Assembly (NCBI GenBank): GCA_018398765.1 | Contig: JAHBMJ010000943.1 | Location: forward strand, 5,001-38,246 | Direction: 5' to 3' | Source: Chromera velia | Taxonomy: Eukaryota > Sar > Chromeraceae | DNA: 33,246 nt | Shown here: piece by piece, positions 1-11,032 of the stretch | How the letters are laid out: every line of letters begins with the position of its first letter | Numbering within the stretch: the stretch's first letter is position 1 | Notes under the pieces: generated by a model | The model's input: only the letters and a program-made list of their open reading frames with translations | Told to the model about the DNA's origin: nothing | Database searches by the model: none | Translations under genes and position numbers: made by a program

Positions 1-1000
1 TCAGACTGTACATGCAGGAGAAACTGAGGCCTGCACTCATGTCCGCAGAGTACAGTCTGGTGCAGACCAAATCCGTCCCTTTTGAGGGGAACATGTACGG
101 AGAGTCCTGTTTCATGGAGTCTGCCAGACAGCTAGATACTTATGTGGTCAACCGACTTCCTGCACAGAACGCATGGATCCTCCTCGATAGAAACACAAGG
201 CTCTACTTCAGATAGTACACAGAGTCCAAGTCGGATGACGGGAGCGGCAACAAGTCAACCAAAGTCAGTCGTCAGTTTCGTTTCAGATAACGTAGTGGTC
301 GACTCGTGCGAGCTAGACAGGGAAGACGTGTCAGCTCAGATGAAGTCAGCAGACGAGTAGACGATTGTTGCAAGTAGAATACCACACGCACAGAGAAATG
401 AATGGATGTAAGTAGAAGGACACTTGAAGACTAGAAGTTGCCTCTGCAGAGCCAGGAGGGGGGAAGTGTAACTGCTGTATGAGATCAGAGGCGTTCAGTA
501 GGAGAAGGTAAACAAACAGAAGACAATCTGACTCTTCAGTTAGAGGCGTGTCTCTCTCCTGCGATTGAAAAGCGTTGGGCTGACCTGTTTTGTTTGTTTT
601 TGTTGAACGCCATAATGCCCTCCTCTCCCCTTCGTTGTTCCCTCTTCTCCCGCACGCAGGTGAAGACGATCATATATGAGTTGAGGGCATCTGGAAGCCA
701 TGCAAAGGAGACGGTGGACAGTTTTATTGAGGACGCCTTTGCATGGTACAAAGCATTGAAGGGTTCCAAAGTGGACAATAGCAGGTGCGTGGGTGGTGAT
801 TTTTTCTTTCCTTCTGTACAGCAATTAGTGCGATTGAGCGAGTCTTCCCAATTGGACACAAAGAATGCATGAGGTCCTACCGATAGATTCGGATCCAGTG
901 TTGATTGAAAATAATGAAGCTACCAAACTATTGAGGGATGCATGAATACGAGAACACCATACTGTTTCATAAGGGCAGAGCACCTAAGTGCCACTACATC

Positions 1001-1085
1001 TCTCATTCATTCATTCATTCATTCAATCATTCATTCCTTCATTCATTCATTCATTCATTTATTCATTCATTCATTCATTCATTTC
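1001..1085. repeat. (ATTC)n microsatellite in an intron
   Basis: This is an imperfect tetranucleotide array in the intron between pseudogene exons 660-784 and 1104-1187. It makes long spurious reading frames of the Ser-Phe-Ile-His type that are not genes. Confidence 0.9.
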
Positions 1086-1936
1086 CTGCCTGTCTGTCTG
1101 CAGGTATCTTTACCAGATGTTGACGAATAAGAGCGAACCTGAGAATACAAACAGACAGGGAAGGACCCAAGCAAGGCCCTTCAAACGGTTAGTTTGGTGA
1201 TGTGATCTTTGTTCACCAGCTGAGATTTAGCCATTCATGTATATGTTTAGATGGCAGCCGTTTTATCTTGTACCTCACCTTCTTGCTTGTGCTCTCTCGT
1301 TTCATTTATTTGCGCTTATTTCGATGTGGACAGTGCGTTCCTGCTTTGAACTCCGTCGCTTTCACTTTTTTTTGTACACAGACTGTCTCACAAATGCGTG
1401 TCTGTCTGTCTTCCCGTCTGCCCTCATGCAGATACGTTCTGTCGGAGGCGAAAACGTTTGACTCTCTCTTTTTTCCAGAGAAGAAAGCGCTCCTCACTCT
1501 CATCGACGATTTCACTCAGAAGAAGGGGAAATTTGCAATTCAGGGTCCGTCAGTCTTCAAGACAGGAAAGAAAGTCTGGTCCACAAAGAGAAAACCCAAC
1601 ATCCGTTATTAGTTTGCGAACTCCCCTATGAACTCCTACAGAACCAGGATTGAAAGCCATCTAATTTTTGAAGAGGTCCACAGCCAGGCGCCTGTGCATC
1701 TCAACAATTCTGTGAGAATGCTTCCTGTTTCATCTTCTGTGAACTTCTGAAAGCAGCCTCTCGAACTGTTTGGGGAAGAGGGTGTTGCATTGCAATATCT
1801 GAGGGTGTGTGTTGTTTCGACTTCTGTTCTGTCTGCATACCGGTATGTGATTGCCTAAGTGAGACTATGCAAATGGTTTTAACTATGTGTGCAGGATTCC
1901 CTGACAAGCTCGGTCTCTTGCTGGATGGTCTTCCTG

Positions 1937-2201
1937 GTGAGTTTGCCTGCAGTCTCTTCTGGATCTAAGGAGGGCCGATGAAGTGTAGCCAGGGTCTGAA
2001 TCAGGAGAAACATGGCAAAATCTGAAGTGTTTTATATAATAGTTTGCTTTCAGGGTAGGGGTTCTCGCTGTTTCCTTCTTTTTAGACCTTCTCAGAGAGT
2101 TGCCCAATATGTATAATGTAGAGTCCGCTGTTTTTTCGTTGGTGTTCATTTGCCTTGATGGCTTTCCTCTCTTCTCAAATTCTTTTCATTCCGTGATGCA
2201 A
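1937..2201 (+). other. Intron 9 of the pseudogene, conserved with its paralogue
   Basis: This intron matches intron 9 of the minus-strand gene (17285-17556) along its full length by eye, with only substitutions and a few small indels. Introns 8, 10, 11 and 12 of the two genes do not align beyond the splice sites. The intron splits the Walker A motif between its two glycine halves. Its last two bases are AA here and AG in the paralogue. Confidence 0.8.
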
Positions 2202-3270
2202 GAACCGGAAAGACGTCCTTGATCAAGTGCCTTGCCCACTACACCAAGCGGCACGTGGTAACAGTTCCTCTTGAGAAGATCAAGACCAACCAGGAACTGA
2301 TGGACATCATGTTCGATCTCGTCTTTGCGGTGGACAATGAGGTTGGTAGGGGTATTACGGTGTCACTTTGTTTTTCTTGCTGTAAGATTGCACTTCTTAT
2401 TTGGCTCTCAGAGGAGACTCTGTTTTTTTTTTTCAAGTCAGCAGCTCCAGTTGTTCCCCTTTCTGCCTCATCTTACTGTGAAGTCCTCTTATTTTGTTGC
2501 CTCTTATCTGCTTCTTGACTCATGATGTACATGTGACGGATGGTGCACTTGCATGATTGACCAAGCTGTTCTCCCCCCCCCCTTAATTTATGCCTACTCT
2601 ACCTCCAGCAAGGACCGATCAAAATGAAGCTCAAGGACATCATTTTCGTCATGGAGGATATCGACTACGCTTTGGACGTTGTTTATGCACGCGCGTGAGT
2701 CCGTCCTTTCATTCTCTGACATGTTGTTCGCCTCTGCGTCGCTTGCGTTTTCTGTCTCAAGGAAGCTGTAAAAGAGGCCGTCTCCCCACCGTCCGTGTTT
2801 CTTTGTCTCGTCAGTTGTTTTATCACCCCAGTCTTTCATTCATTCTTTGCTCAAGATGTTTTTTCTCTTTGTCTTTGCAGGGGCGCGAGAGAAAGCTACG
2901 GAAAGGCGGCGGTCTCTCCCGCCCCCCCCTGCCTCCGGCGTCTGGGGCCTGAGGGAGAGGCAAAGGGCGGTGTGGGGGAGAATGTAGTGAGTAGCAAGAA
3001 GGAGAGGGTGAGGGAGAGAGTTCTGAACAACCGAGTGATGCACAACATTTTGTTGACTTCCCAGACAGAAAGAGAGAGCCGGTCAGTTTGTGAACTACAG
3101 AAAATTTGACCGTCTCTCCGGTAGAGACTCCAATTTTTCTGGAGAGTAGTTTTCTTCGATCGCTTATTGTTTGTTTGACTCCACTCCCTCGTTCGCACAC
3201 TCATCTCACCTCTCTTTGGGTTTCATTGAACGGCCGCCGCTTTCTCTCACATATTCACGGTGAGTGGGGG

Positions 3271-3279
3271 GCGTGTGTG

Positions 3280-3312
<33 letters not shown>

Positions 3313-3320
3313 GTGTGTGC
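3271..3320. repeat. (GT)n microsatellite in an intron
   Basis: This is a GT run with a few substitutions in the intron between pseudogene exons 2881-3081 and 3480-3761. Confidence 0.85.
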
Positions 3321-4770
3321 ATGCGCACAGGCATGCTTCGCGCGCTTGTCCAACGGGTATGGTTTAAAAAGGTCTGTAGGCTTTCTGCTTGGTCACTCCA
3401 TCAATTACTCAGAGATAGCCCAAGTCATCCATTTATTCTGTTATCATGCTTTGAATCGAGCTCGGTCATGGCTCTGCAGGCAGACGTCGAAAGGAATCCA
3501 AAAGAGCCTCTCGGAAGAAATGGACAAAGCCGTAGGGGGACTTGGTATGAGTACAAATGAGAATGTGAAGGCGACAGGAGGGCGAGAGGCTTTAGCCTAC
3601 TCCGCTGAGAGCCCAGAGTTGCAGCACGTTGAGGAAGTGTTTGAGCAACAGCAGCAAGGACCTCAGAAGCCGTCAGGAAAGCAGAAGGCCAAGTTGTTTG
3701 AAGAACTGGACAAATTAAACCTCTCAGGCTTGCTGAACGTCCTCGATGGGATGATTGACGCGTCAGTACTTCTGAGACACATTCTCTCCGTTGTCTCCGT
3801 GCGATGGACTTTCTCCCTCTATCGCTTCATGTGCTCCGTCTGAGTGCGTATGAGCTCGATGTCTCTCTCTCTTTCTCTGTCGACATGTCCGATGCCCGAA
3901 AATTGGAAAATTCCCTAGGAGACTGGCTTTATTCGTTTCTTTGCTTGCGTCTTTGATCTCCTGCCCCCTGATTTCTTACGATTCTTTCTGTGTGCATTGC
4001 AGTCCCGGTCGTATTCTGGTGATGACGAGCAACCACCCGGAGAAGCTGGACCCCGCGCTGATTCGGCCCGGCAAAATCAATAAGAGACTCTACTTGGGGT
4101 ACCTCTGCGGGAGCTCCATGGCTTCGATGCTGGGGCACTACCTGCAGGTGGAGGTGACTGGAGACATCGAAAGCAAGTGCGCAGAGATTGTCTGTCAGTC
4201 AGTCAATTCGTCTTCTTCGATGTCCACAAATAGTAACGCACACATACACATATACAGACCCAGAGAGATATAGATATCGAAACAGACAGACCGACCGTCA
4301 GTCCAACAGAGATGGAGATTTGCTTATGAACAAGCAAAGAGCTAGAATCCCCTTCCCTCAAAAATTCAGCAGACCTGATAGAGAAAGACGAGGGCAAGCC
4401 CATGGGAGAGGGTAGAGAAAAGCAAGTCTACGGGAGAGTGAAATTGTATGGGAGGGTACCGTTTATTCAGTCTGTTCGAGAGTGGGGAAGGTCACAAAGC
4501 AAATCGCCTGGGTCTTTAAATGACTTGCTAACCAACAGCATGATCGACTGATGTATCAATTTATTGCTGGTTTAGTCAATCAGTAGATGCATTAAGGCAA
4601 GGCTCTTTTCTTTTTCCTTACCTGTGTGAATTCCTGTTTCTCTTTTCTGCTTGCAAACCTCCAGACACAGCATCACTCTTGCACAGATGGAGCAGAGCTG
4701 CACGGAGGTGCACAGCCCCGCTGAGCTCTTTGAGATGCTCGAGGACACATTCGCAGGTTTTGACAGATAG

Positions 4771-5707
4771 ACAGATCGATAGATGGATGGCCTCTTTTTC
4801 TTTCTCATAGAGTTAAAGACTGAAGAGGAATGGATATGTTTGTCACCGAAGCTTGCCGCACCACCCCAAGCCAAGAAACTGTATAGAAACAAGAAGAGAA
4901 ATTCACAGAAGCTGAAAAAGGAAAGGGAAGGCGGGAAAAGGGAAAGTGTCTGCATTGGGGGTGTGAGAGTGTCAACTGATGCAATGACGTACGGCTTTGC
5001 TTGGAGGCAAACAAGAGTGCAAATCCAAAGAAAAAGAGAGAAAGTCTAAGGGGATTCTTTGGCGCAGTGCATGACTCTCTACAAAGTTTCGTGTCCATTT
5101 CCGGTGCTTATTCATGTGCTTACCTCGTTATGTGTCGTGAGTGCTCTCCACCTTCACTCCTGTATGAGAGTTGGAACGATCACGTGGTTTGTGTTTGAGA
5201 TTGTGGATGTGTAAGAGTATCCTGAACAAGGAAGAAGGAATTGCAATAGGTATTCTGAATGGGTGGTTTCATTTATCTCTGCGGAGGCCGCGTGAATGAA
5301 TGTAACAGTTACTTTTGTCACTGGCGTATGTAACTTTTTTCTTGCATGAGGTACTTGAAAGAATAATGCCCCTTCCCTGGCTTCAGCCTTCTTCTGATTA
5401 GACCAGAGCAGCTAGAAGGAAATGCCAAAAAGAAAGACTATCAAGGCATGAGGGAGGCATATCAGGTGGGTGGGATCTGTCATACTGTTCACAATCGTCA
5501 AAAATTGCAGCACGTTGGTCCTGACAGTGAAGGGCTACGCGCATGTACAGATGTGACAGGTCGTGTGTGAGTGAAGTGTGACTGCCATTCTTTTTGCCTG
5601 CAAAGGCATGATTTACTGGTGGAAATAATGCATTAATTGATGTCTTCTGGAGTTGCATCGTGTGTGAAATGTTTTGCTGCATGCACTGCATGGTTTTGTA
5701 CTTCTAG
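4771..5707. other. Intergenic stretch without a supported gene
   Basis: This follows the terminal exon of the pseudogene. It starts with a short degenerate GATA/GACA-like repeat (4762-4790). The pseudogene frame would stay open to 5049 if TAG 4768-4770 and TAG 4780-4782 were read through, but the intact paralogue ends at the matching point. I see no domain or splice pattern here. Confidence 0.5.
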
Positions 5708-6452
5708 TTGAACTGCGGCTGAATCAGTCGATCTCTTTTCTGAGCGATGTCCACTAAGACGTCCAGTATGTAGTGCAAGGTGTAAGTCACAGTAAGTGCA
5801 CGCAGATCCGGGGCTGGCATTCATGCAAAATGCCTGTATGATCCTGTATGGTGGATTTTGGTAACAGTGAAACGATATAAACATTTAGATAGAAAACATT
5901 ATCCCCCTGCTGCCCATGCAAGTAACTGCAATGTTGTAAAAGCATGATTTACTAGACCTAGTAGGTCATTATGCTTATCATCAATTCAAGGTCACGGTTT
6001 ATACTATATAATCTACCAGTGTTTTATACTTATAATGTTTAAATCTCCAAACCTTTGTCACTTTTTTTAAATATGGAATAACTTTAAATAAAGCCTAAAC
6101 ATGCAATGAACGAGTGTTTTTAATTTATGTACTTAGTAACGCTATCAGATATAAAACCTCCCACTAACTTATAAATCATTGATAATTAATATTATAATTA
6201 ATACTTTTTGAGATCCACGTACCAACTGGACGTTTTCAAAATGGTAAGTTGACCGTTGACTTTTCAAAAAGGTAAGTCAAAATGTTTGATAACCGGACTT
6301 TTTTACCGGATATAATCCAAGACATTCCACCGAACATTTTTTAGGGATTATAATGCTAATATACTATAAACAAGGGTGTTTAGTCTGAGGTATAGTCACT
6401 TGTGATTTAAGTATGCATGACTGACTGACTGACTATTAAACTGAGTGTCAGA
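5708..6452. repeat. Modular dispersed repeat, copy 1 (blocks X-Y-Z)
   Basis: Three blocks recur downstream in the same order and orientation. X is 5708-5969 (again at 6572-6826), Y is 5971-6177 (again at 7168-7383) and Z is 6199-6452 (again at 8344-8606). Here the blocks are nearly contiguous; in copy 2 they are separated by about 340 and 960 bp. Block X ends in the small palindrome GACCTAGTAGGTC. Block Z ends in a run of GACT units. I find no coding capacity in the shared blocks. Either copy 1 is a deletion derivative or copy 2 gained inserts. Confidence 0.85.
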
Positions 6453-6570
6453 ATAACAATCAGTCTAGTAATCAGTATAACTGTCACTACCAGTCTGTAT
6501 AGTGACTGACTGATTGACTGACTAGCTAGCTGACTGATTGACTGACTGACTGATTGACTGATTGACTGCC
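6415..6570. repeat. GACT/GATT tetranucleotide tracts
   Basis: Two GACT-rich tracts (about 6418-6434 and 6503-6570) lie between copy 1 and copy 2 of the modular repeat. A similar tract sits at 8547-8588 inside block Z of copy 2. Confidence 0.8.
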
Positions 6571-6571
6571 A

Positions 6572-8606
6572 TTGAACTGCGGCTGAATCGGTTGATCTCT
6601 TTTCTGAGCGATGTCTAGTAAGATGTCCAGTATATAGTGCAAGGTGTAAGTCACAGTAAGTGCGCACAGATCCGGAGCCGGTATTCATGCAAAATGCCTG
6701 TATGGTAGATTCTGGTATTAACAGTGAAACGATGTAGAAATTTGGATAGAAAACATAATCCCCTTGCTGCCCATGCAAGTAACTGCAATGTTATAAAAAC
6801 ATGATTTGCTAGACCTAGTAGGTCATGATACCATAAAGTGGCACAAACGAAATCAAGACAATCCATACCAAGTCGAAGCTTCACGGCCTGCATGCACGTA
6901 AAGCAAGCGCAGGTGATGCGAAAATACATGCACATGCATACAGCACATGCACACGTCGGATCGATAGAGCATATGCACAAATGTAATCAGACAGAAAGTA
7001 CTGCATCAAACTGGCCTATCTAGAGGCCAAACAGCGAGAACGTACACTAACACTCCTTCTGTCAATGAGGCCATGAGATCGAGATCATATATGATCATAT
7101 ATAGATGAAGCTATATAGCCTAGCACTGAGTCGCTCAGTTAGACACTCACTAGCTATTGCTTCATGGATGCTTATCATCAATTCAAGTTTATGGTCTATA
7201 CTATATAATCCACCAGTGTTTTATACTTATAATGTTTAAATTTTCAAACCTTTGTCACTTTTTTTAAACATGGAATAACTTTAAATAAAGCCTAAACACG
7301 TAATGAACGAGTATTTTTAATTTACGTACTTAGTAACGCTACTAGATATAAATAGATATAAAACCTCTCACTAACTTATAAATTGTTGCCTCTGTTTTGC
7401 TTTTTGCAGCTGCAAACCCTAATTGGGATGCTCTCGTCGAATTGTATCATAACCTGTGTGCTTTTTCCTTTTCTTGCCTCCATGATTTCGATAATGCTCT
7501 TCCATTCCCTCTTTTCCCTACCCTGAAGAGAGTTAGATTCATCCATGGTTTTTCTTGCATTCCTTGGTTGCAGGGAATGATTGGACAGATGAGTTTGAAT
7601 GTATTGCGTTCCTTGCTTTCCTGTAATGCCCCTGCTTGTGTTCTTATTGATGAACTGACTTTTCTTTTTCTTGAATGCTTTCTTCTTTGTTGGCCTTTTC
7701 GTTTTCTCGTGAAGGTTTTTTCTGATGTCATTGCTCATTCGAGGAGTCCTTCGTTGATCGCATTATGGAATGAAAGGACTTTCTTTCTTTTTACTGTTCT
7801 TGATTGATTTTATTATATTCCCTCCTTTGATGATTGATCTTCTTATGTTCTTTCCTGCTTATACAATTGAGTGCACTATTCACGTGTTGGAAGCGATAGA
7901 CAAAAGACAGCAGCAAAGGGGAAAGGGGGGTTGTGCGCGTCGGTTTTCATGCCTTGTCCTGTGCTTTTAGATTGATCAGATGTTGCATTCTTGGAGTCAG
8001 TCCGTCTGATATTGTATGCACGGTTCCGGTGTGTCAGCACCATCGTATATACAATCAGACCCGTGACTTCTCGCGAATGATGCGCGTATAGAAGGTACAT
8101 ACATTAATTATTCACTTTTTTTTCGGCGTCCCCACCCGGATCGCACAAAAGTGGAATTTTTTGCATGCATTCTTTTTGCTCGATTATTTGACTTACCCAG
8201 AAGTGAGAGCATGCCGTCATATTGACCAATCTTGGAGATGGTGATTTCGGTAGAGTCTACCGTCGGTCCCTTAGCAAACAGTACGTGCATAGCAGGACTG
8301 TCTCGGCTGTTGGAAGAGAACTAATCATACTAGAACATTCTTATTAATATTTTTCGGGATCCACGTACCAATCGGACGTTTTTAAAATGGTAAGTTGACT
8401 GTTGACTTTTCAAAAAAGTAACCAGACTTTTTCACCGGACATAATCCAAAACATTTCACTGGACATTTTTTAGAGATTATAATACTAATATGCTATAAAC
8501 CAGAGTGTTTAGTCTGAGGTGTAGTCACTTGTGATTTAAGTATGCATGACTGACTGGCTGACTGACTGACTAACTAACTGACTGACTATTAAACTGAGTG
8601 TCAGAC
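6572..8606. repeat. Modular dispersed repeat, copy 2 with internal spacers
   Basis: Blocks X (6572-6826), Y (7168-7383) and Z (8344-8606) repeat 5708-6452 in direct orientation with scattered substitutions. The spacer 6827-7167 has no match in copy 1 and no gene I can support. The spacer 7384-8343 also has no match in copy 1 and holds a T-rich reading frame that is listed separately. Block Z directly abuts the inverted-repeat element that begins at 8609. Confidence 0.8.
7403..7807 (+). CDS. Unidentified T-rich reading frame, possible exon fragment
   Basis: The frame is open for about 135 codons, from just after a splice-acceptor-like TTTTTGCAG at 7401-7409 to a TGA at 7805-7807. It has no ATG near its left end; the first internal ATG falls near the middle. 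The inferred residues include several Trp, Asp and Asn and do not look low in complexity. It lies wholly in the 7384-8343 spacer, which is absent from copy 1 of the surrounding repeat, so it could be a captured gene fragment or the end of a decayed transposon ORF. The plus strand is strongly T-rich here, which by itself lengthens open frames. I do not recognise a family. Confidence 0.25.
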   Translation, partial: FAAANPNWDALVELYHNLCAFSFSCLHDFDNALPFPLFPTLKRVRFIHGFSCIPWLQGMIGQMSLNVLRSLLSCNAPACVLIDELTFLFLECFLLCWPFRFLVKVFSDVIAHSRSPSLIALWNERTFFLFTVLD

Positions 8607-9421
8607 TACCACCTGTTCAGAAATTATTTTCACACTTTCATCTAGTATAACAGTAACTTACTCTTGAATAAAAGTATATGCAAAGCTCATATTTTATGAA
8701 TAAACACTAAATCTATAAACTTAAACAGAGTGTTTACTTGAGTATTGCTTTGTTCCTCCTGTCCAGCCACCTTATCGCGTCCAGACAGAAGGTAAAGCGA
8801 GGATAAGAACCTTAGAAAGATCTAGAGAAGGAACGTGAGCAACACTCAGTTAGGCAACAGTTTACAGAAGGTTTATCCCTATATCAGTTTAAGTTCTAGT
8901 ACAATCTAGGATTCCAATCGGCTGAATTCACTCTATTATGCACGGTTTTTGCTCATCCGTCTCTTTCAGATTCTAGAACTGATAGTGTGTTAAACAGACA
9001 TCAGCCTCAAACGATGCTATCTATTGCTCAAGTGACATGTTGCTTGAATACGAACATTGTGAAGGTCAGACCGGGTCAGACTCGACTTCGATCGACGCGT
9101 GCGCAACACGTACAAAGCAAAGCGCAGCGGCAGAATGTGGTGCGGCATGCTGGCTCACTCAGTCATGGCACATGCAAAGGCTCAAAGGGCGGCGTCACAG
9201 AGTAGGACTCCATAGTATTTTATTCATTGTATATATATACACTCATAAGACACTATATTTATTTATGTTTTTCAAAAAACATGGAATTTTTTTGAAAGAA
9301 AAAAAAAAGTTTTTTCCTAGGTTTTTTATCATTCAAAAGATTCTCAACCCGTATACAGAGCAAATCATATTTTATAGACCCGGCATTCAACAACTGATTA
9401 TTTAACTTTTTTATAGCCTCC

Positions 9422-9708
9422 TGTTGTATTCCGCCTGAACATGGCTTATGTAAATCTCTCGGCGGCTACGGCATGGTATTGCCCGACCTTGGTTGTGCGG
9501 GGGCTACAGTATTTATTCCATCCCTGATATGTGCATCGATATTTCGTGCTCTGGAGGTTCCAATCATCCTCTCCTCTATCCGACAGTGTGACGATCTGTT
9601 TTTCTAGGTCTGAACTGACATCCTATCTGGGATTGTGATCTATAGATTCTGTCTTCCTGAAGCCGAGTCTAGACTGTTCTGGTATAGCAGCTAGCTTAGT
9701 ATACAACA
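9422..9708 (+). repeat. Left LTR
   Basis: This 287-bp direct repeat begins TGTTGTATTCC and ends ATACAACA. It differs from the right LTR by scattered substitutions and a small indel, so the insertion is not very recent. Confidence 0.92.
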
Positions 9709-9720
9709 TGGTAGCAGCAG
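9709..9720 (+). promoter_or_regulatory. tRNA primer-binding site
   Basis: TGGTAGCAGCAG directly abuts the left LTR. It is complementary to a tRNA 3' end of the form CTGCTACCA, which fits initiator methionine tRNA in many eukaryotes. The choice of tRNA is an inference. Confidence 0.75.
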
Positions 9721-10005
9721 ACTGAGTCTAATTTCACGATCCGGCTGCTGTGACTTGCTCTTGTCTCTTTCATTTCAAGGAGTCCATCTTTTGAGCTGGC
9801 GCTGCTTGCTACCGATTCAAACAAGACTTTTGGCAGAGATAGGCAGACGCAAAAATGCGTAACCCTTCCTTCTTTTGCCCCATTTTCCGTTTCCTTGAAT
9901 TTTCTAAATCATATTTCTCGGTGCCGTCTCTGTACACTCTCTGGACGTATATCTTTTGTGTTTTCTTCTGTCTTCTTGTTACTTTCTCTTGCGCTAGCCA
10001 GCAAA

Positions 10006-10972
10006 ATGTCCATTTTACGCGAAATATGCTCAACAGTGGACACCCTTCAGCAGGTGTGTCCTCTCCTTTCCGCTGCTTCGATGGACCAACTAGAAGACTA
10101 CTACGTCAACCTCGCGGTCCATGCCCACAACTGTTTGTCTCTGCTTTTTCGGTCCCATCTCGTTGTTCCAGAACGGGTCCCTTTTTCCTAGGGAGGGAAG
10201 AAGCGCTCCCGTGGAAAGCGTGGAGGCTCCTCCTCCAAAAAGAGATCTAAAGCCACGTAGTCTGAGCCCAACCGACCTGCATCATCCTTCCTTTCTCTTT
10301 CTCCCCGTTCAAACCCTGACCCCGCTCATTCTATCGGCCCATGCATCTGCCTCATCCCGTCCACTCGTCTTCACAAACGCCTCCTCTTGTTTCTTTGACG
10401 GTCATGAGTTGACTCCACCTATCACTCTCGGTCCGTCTAATGCCAATCTAGATCGCAGCATTCGGGAAAATCTGCCTGTTGCCGTTTTTTCTCTACCAAA
10501 AGAGAAAAAGCGACAACAGAAGAAGGAGCGGCGTACTGTGGCTGTCAGCACACAGTCCAAAGAGGAAAATTTGTTGCGTTCTCCTCCAACAGCCCTTACC
10601 ATCTCTCTGAAATCTTGTCTGAAGAAGTCTGAGTCAGACAACCTGGGCTCAGGCTCTGCCGTTGTCAACACAACTCCTCGAGAGCCCCCAGACCCCCTAA
10701 AGGAGCCTCAGCTGATCCCTGTGATCAAATGGGGATCAAACGTCATCCCTGACCCCTATGCAGTGGACGCGCACCTCCACCGTCCCGCTGTGACTCGGGC
10801 TGAGCGAGAAGCCATGGCGACTGTTTATTCCCCCAATGGGAAGGATATTCCTTACCATTCTTGGGTTTGGGTTGATCCGACTACTATCTCTGTCCTCGAC
10901 GAAGCAAAGTTTACCGTAAAACTTGCTTCTTTGGGACGTCTGCCTTGTATTGACAGGCAGATGGCATGGTAA
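10006..10972 (+). pseudogene. Gag-like remnant of the compact LTR element
   Basis: One frame starts at ATG 10006 and runs to TAG at 10189-10191. It then continues past a Lys/Arg/Ser-rich basic stretch to another TAG at 10255-10257. A second frame is open up to the TAA at 10970-10972 and carries most of the coding-like sequence after about 10390. It includes a Lys-rich segment (EKKRQQKKERR) and a Pro/Trp-containing end. The two must be joined by a frameshift or a splice, and two stops interrupt the first. No zinc knuckle or DSG/DTG protease motif is seen. I call it gag-like only because of its place between the primer-binding site and the polypurine tract. Confidence 0.5.
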
Positions 10973-10998
10973 GATCGATACTGGCTGTGAATTTGTTC

Positions 10999-11027
10999 AA
11001 AGAAAAAAAAAAGAAAAGAAAAGGGGA
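10999..11027 (+). promoter_or_regulatory. Polypurine tract
   Basis: This unbroken A/G run ends AAAAGGGGA five bases before the right LTR. That is the position expected for the plus-strand primer of an LTR retrotransposon. Confidence 0.8.
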
Positions 11028-11032
11028 ATCTA

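Larger units (their letters stand above)
1..4770 (+). pseudogene. BCS1-like AAA ATPase pseudogene, 5' truncated by window edge
   Basis: This is a paralogue of the intact minus-strand gene at 14022-20402, aligned exon by exon. Homologous exons: 1-263 (partial), 660-784, 1104-1187, 1432-1544, 1895-1936, 2202-2341, 2609-2694, 2881-3081, 3480-3761, 4003-4189 and 4657-4770 (stop TAG). Most have the same length as in the partner; three differ by multiples of 3. It encodes the P-loop, Walker B (IIFVMEDID), the SGLLNVLDG motif and TSNHPEKLDPALIRPG. Lesions: TAG at 213-215 where the partner has CAG; no match to the partner's 66-nt exon 5 between 264 and 659; Walker A GPPGTGKT reads GLPGTGKT; the acceptor before 2202 is AA instead of AG; the acceptor before 4657 is also AA; RPGR is RPGK. 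Using the next AG in either place shifts the frame. Full-length product is therefore unlikely. Family identity is very sure and pseudogene status is strong; unusual splicing or RNA editing is a remote alternative. Confidence 0.9.

Noticed and set aside
938-1200. Ser-Phe-Ile-His repeat proteins in three frames
   Set aside because: They are translations of an ATTC microsatellite inside an intron.
1937-2201. Intronic C/D-box snoRNA as the reason for intron-9 conservation
   Set aside because: GATGA- and CTGA-like words occur, but the first is altered in the paralogue and no clear C/D box pair with terminal stem is visible.
4771-5049. C-terminal extension of the BCS1-like pseudogene
   Set aside because: It would need read-through of two TAG codons, and the intact paralogue stops at the matching position.
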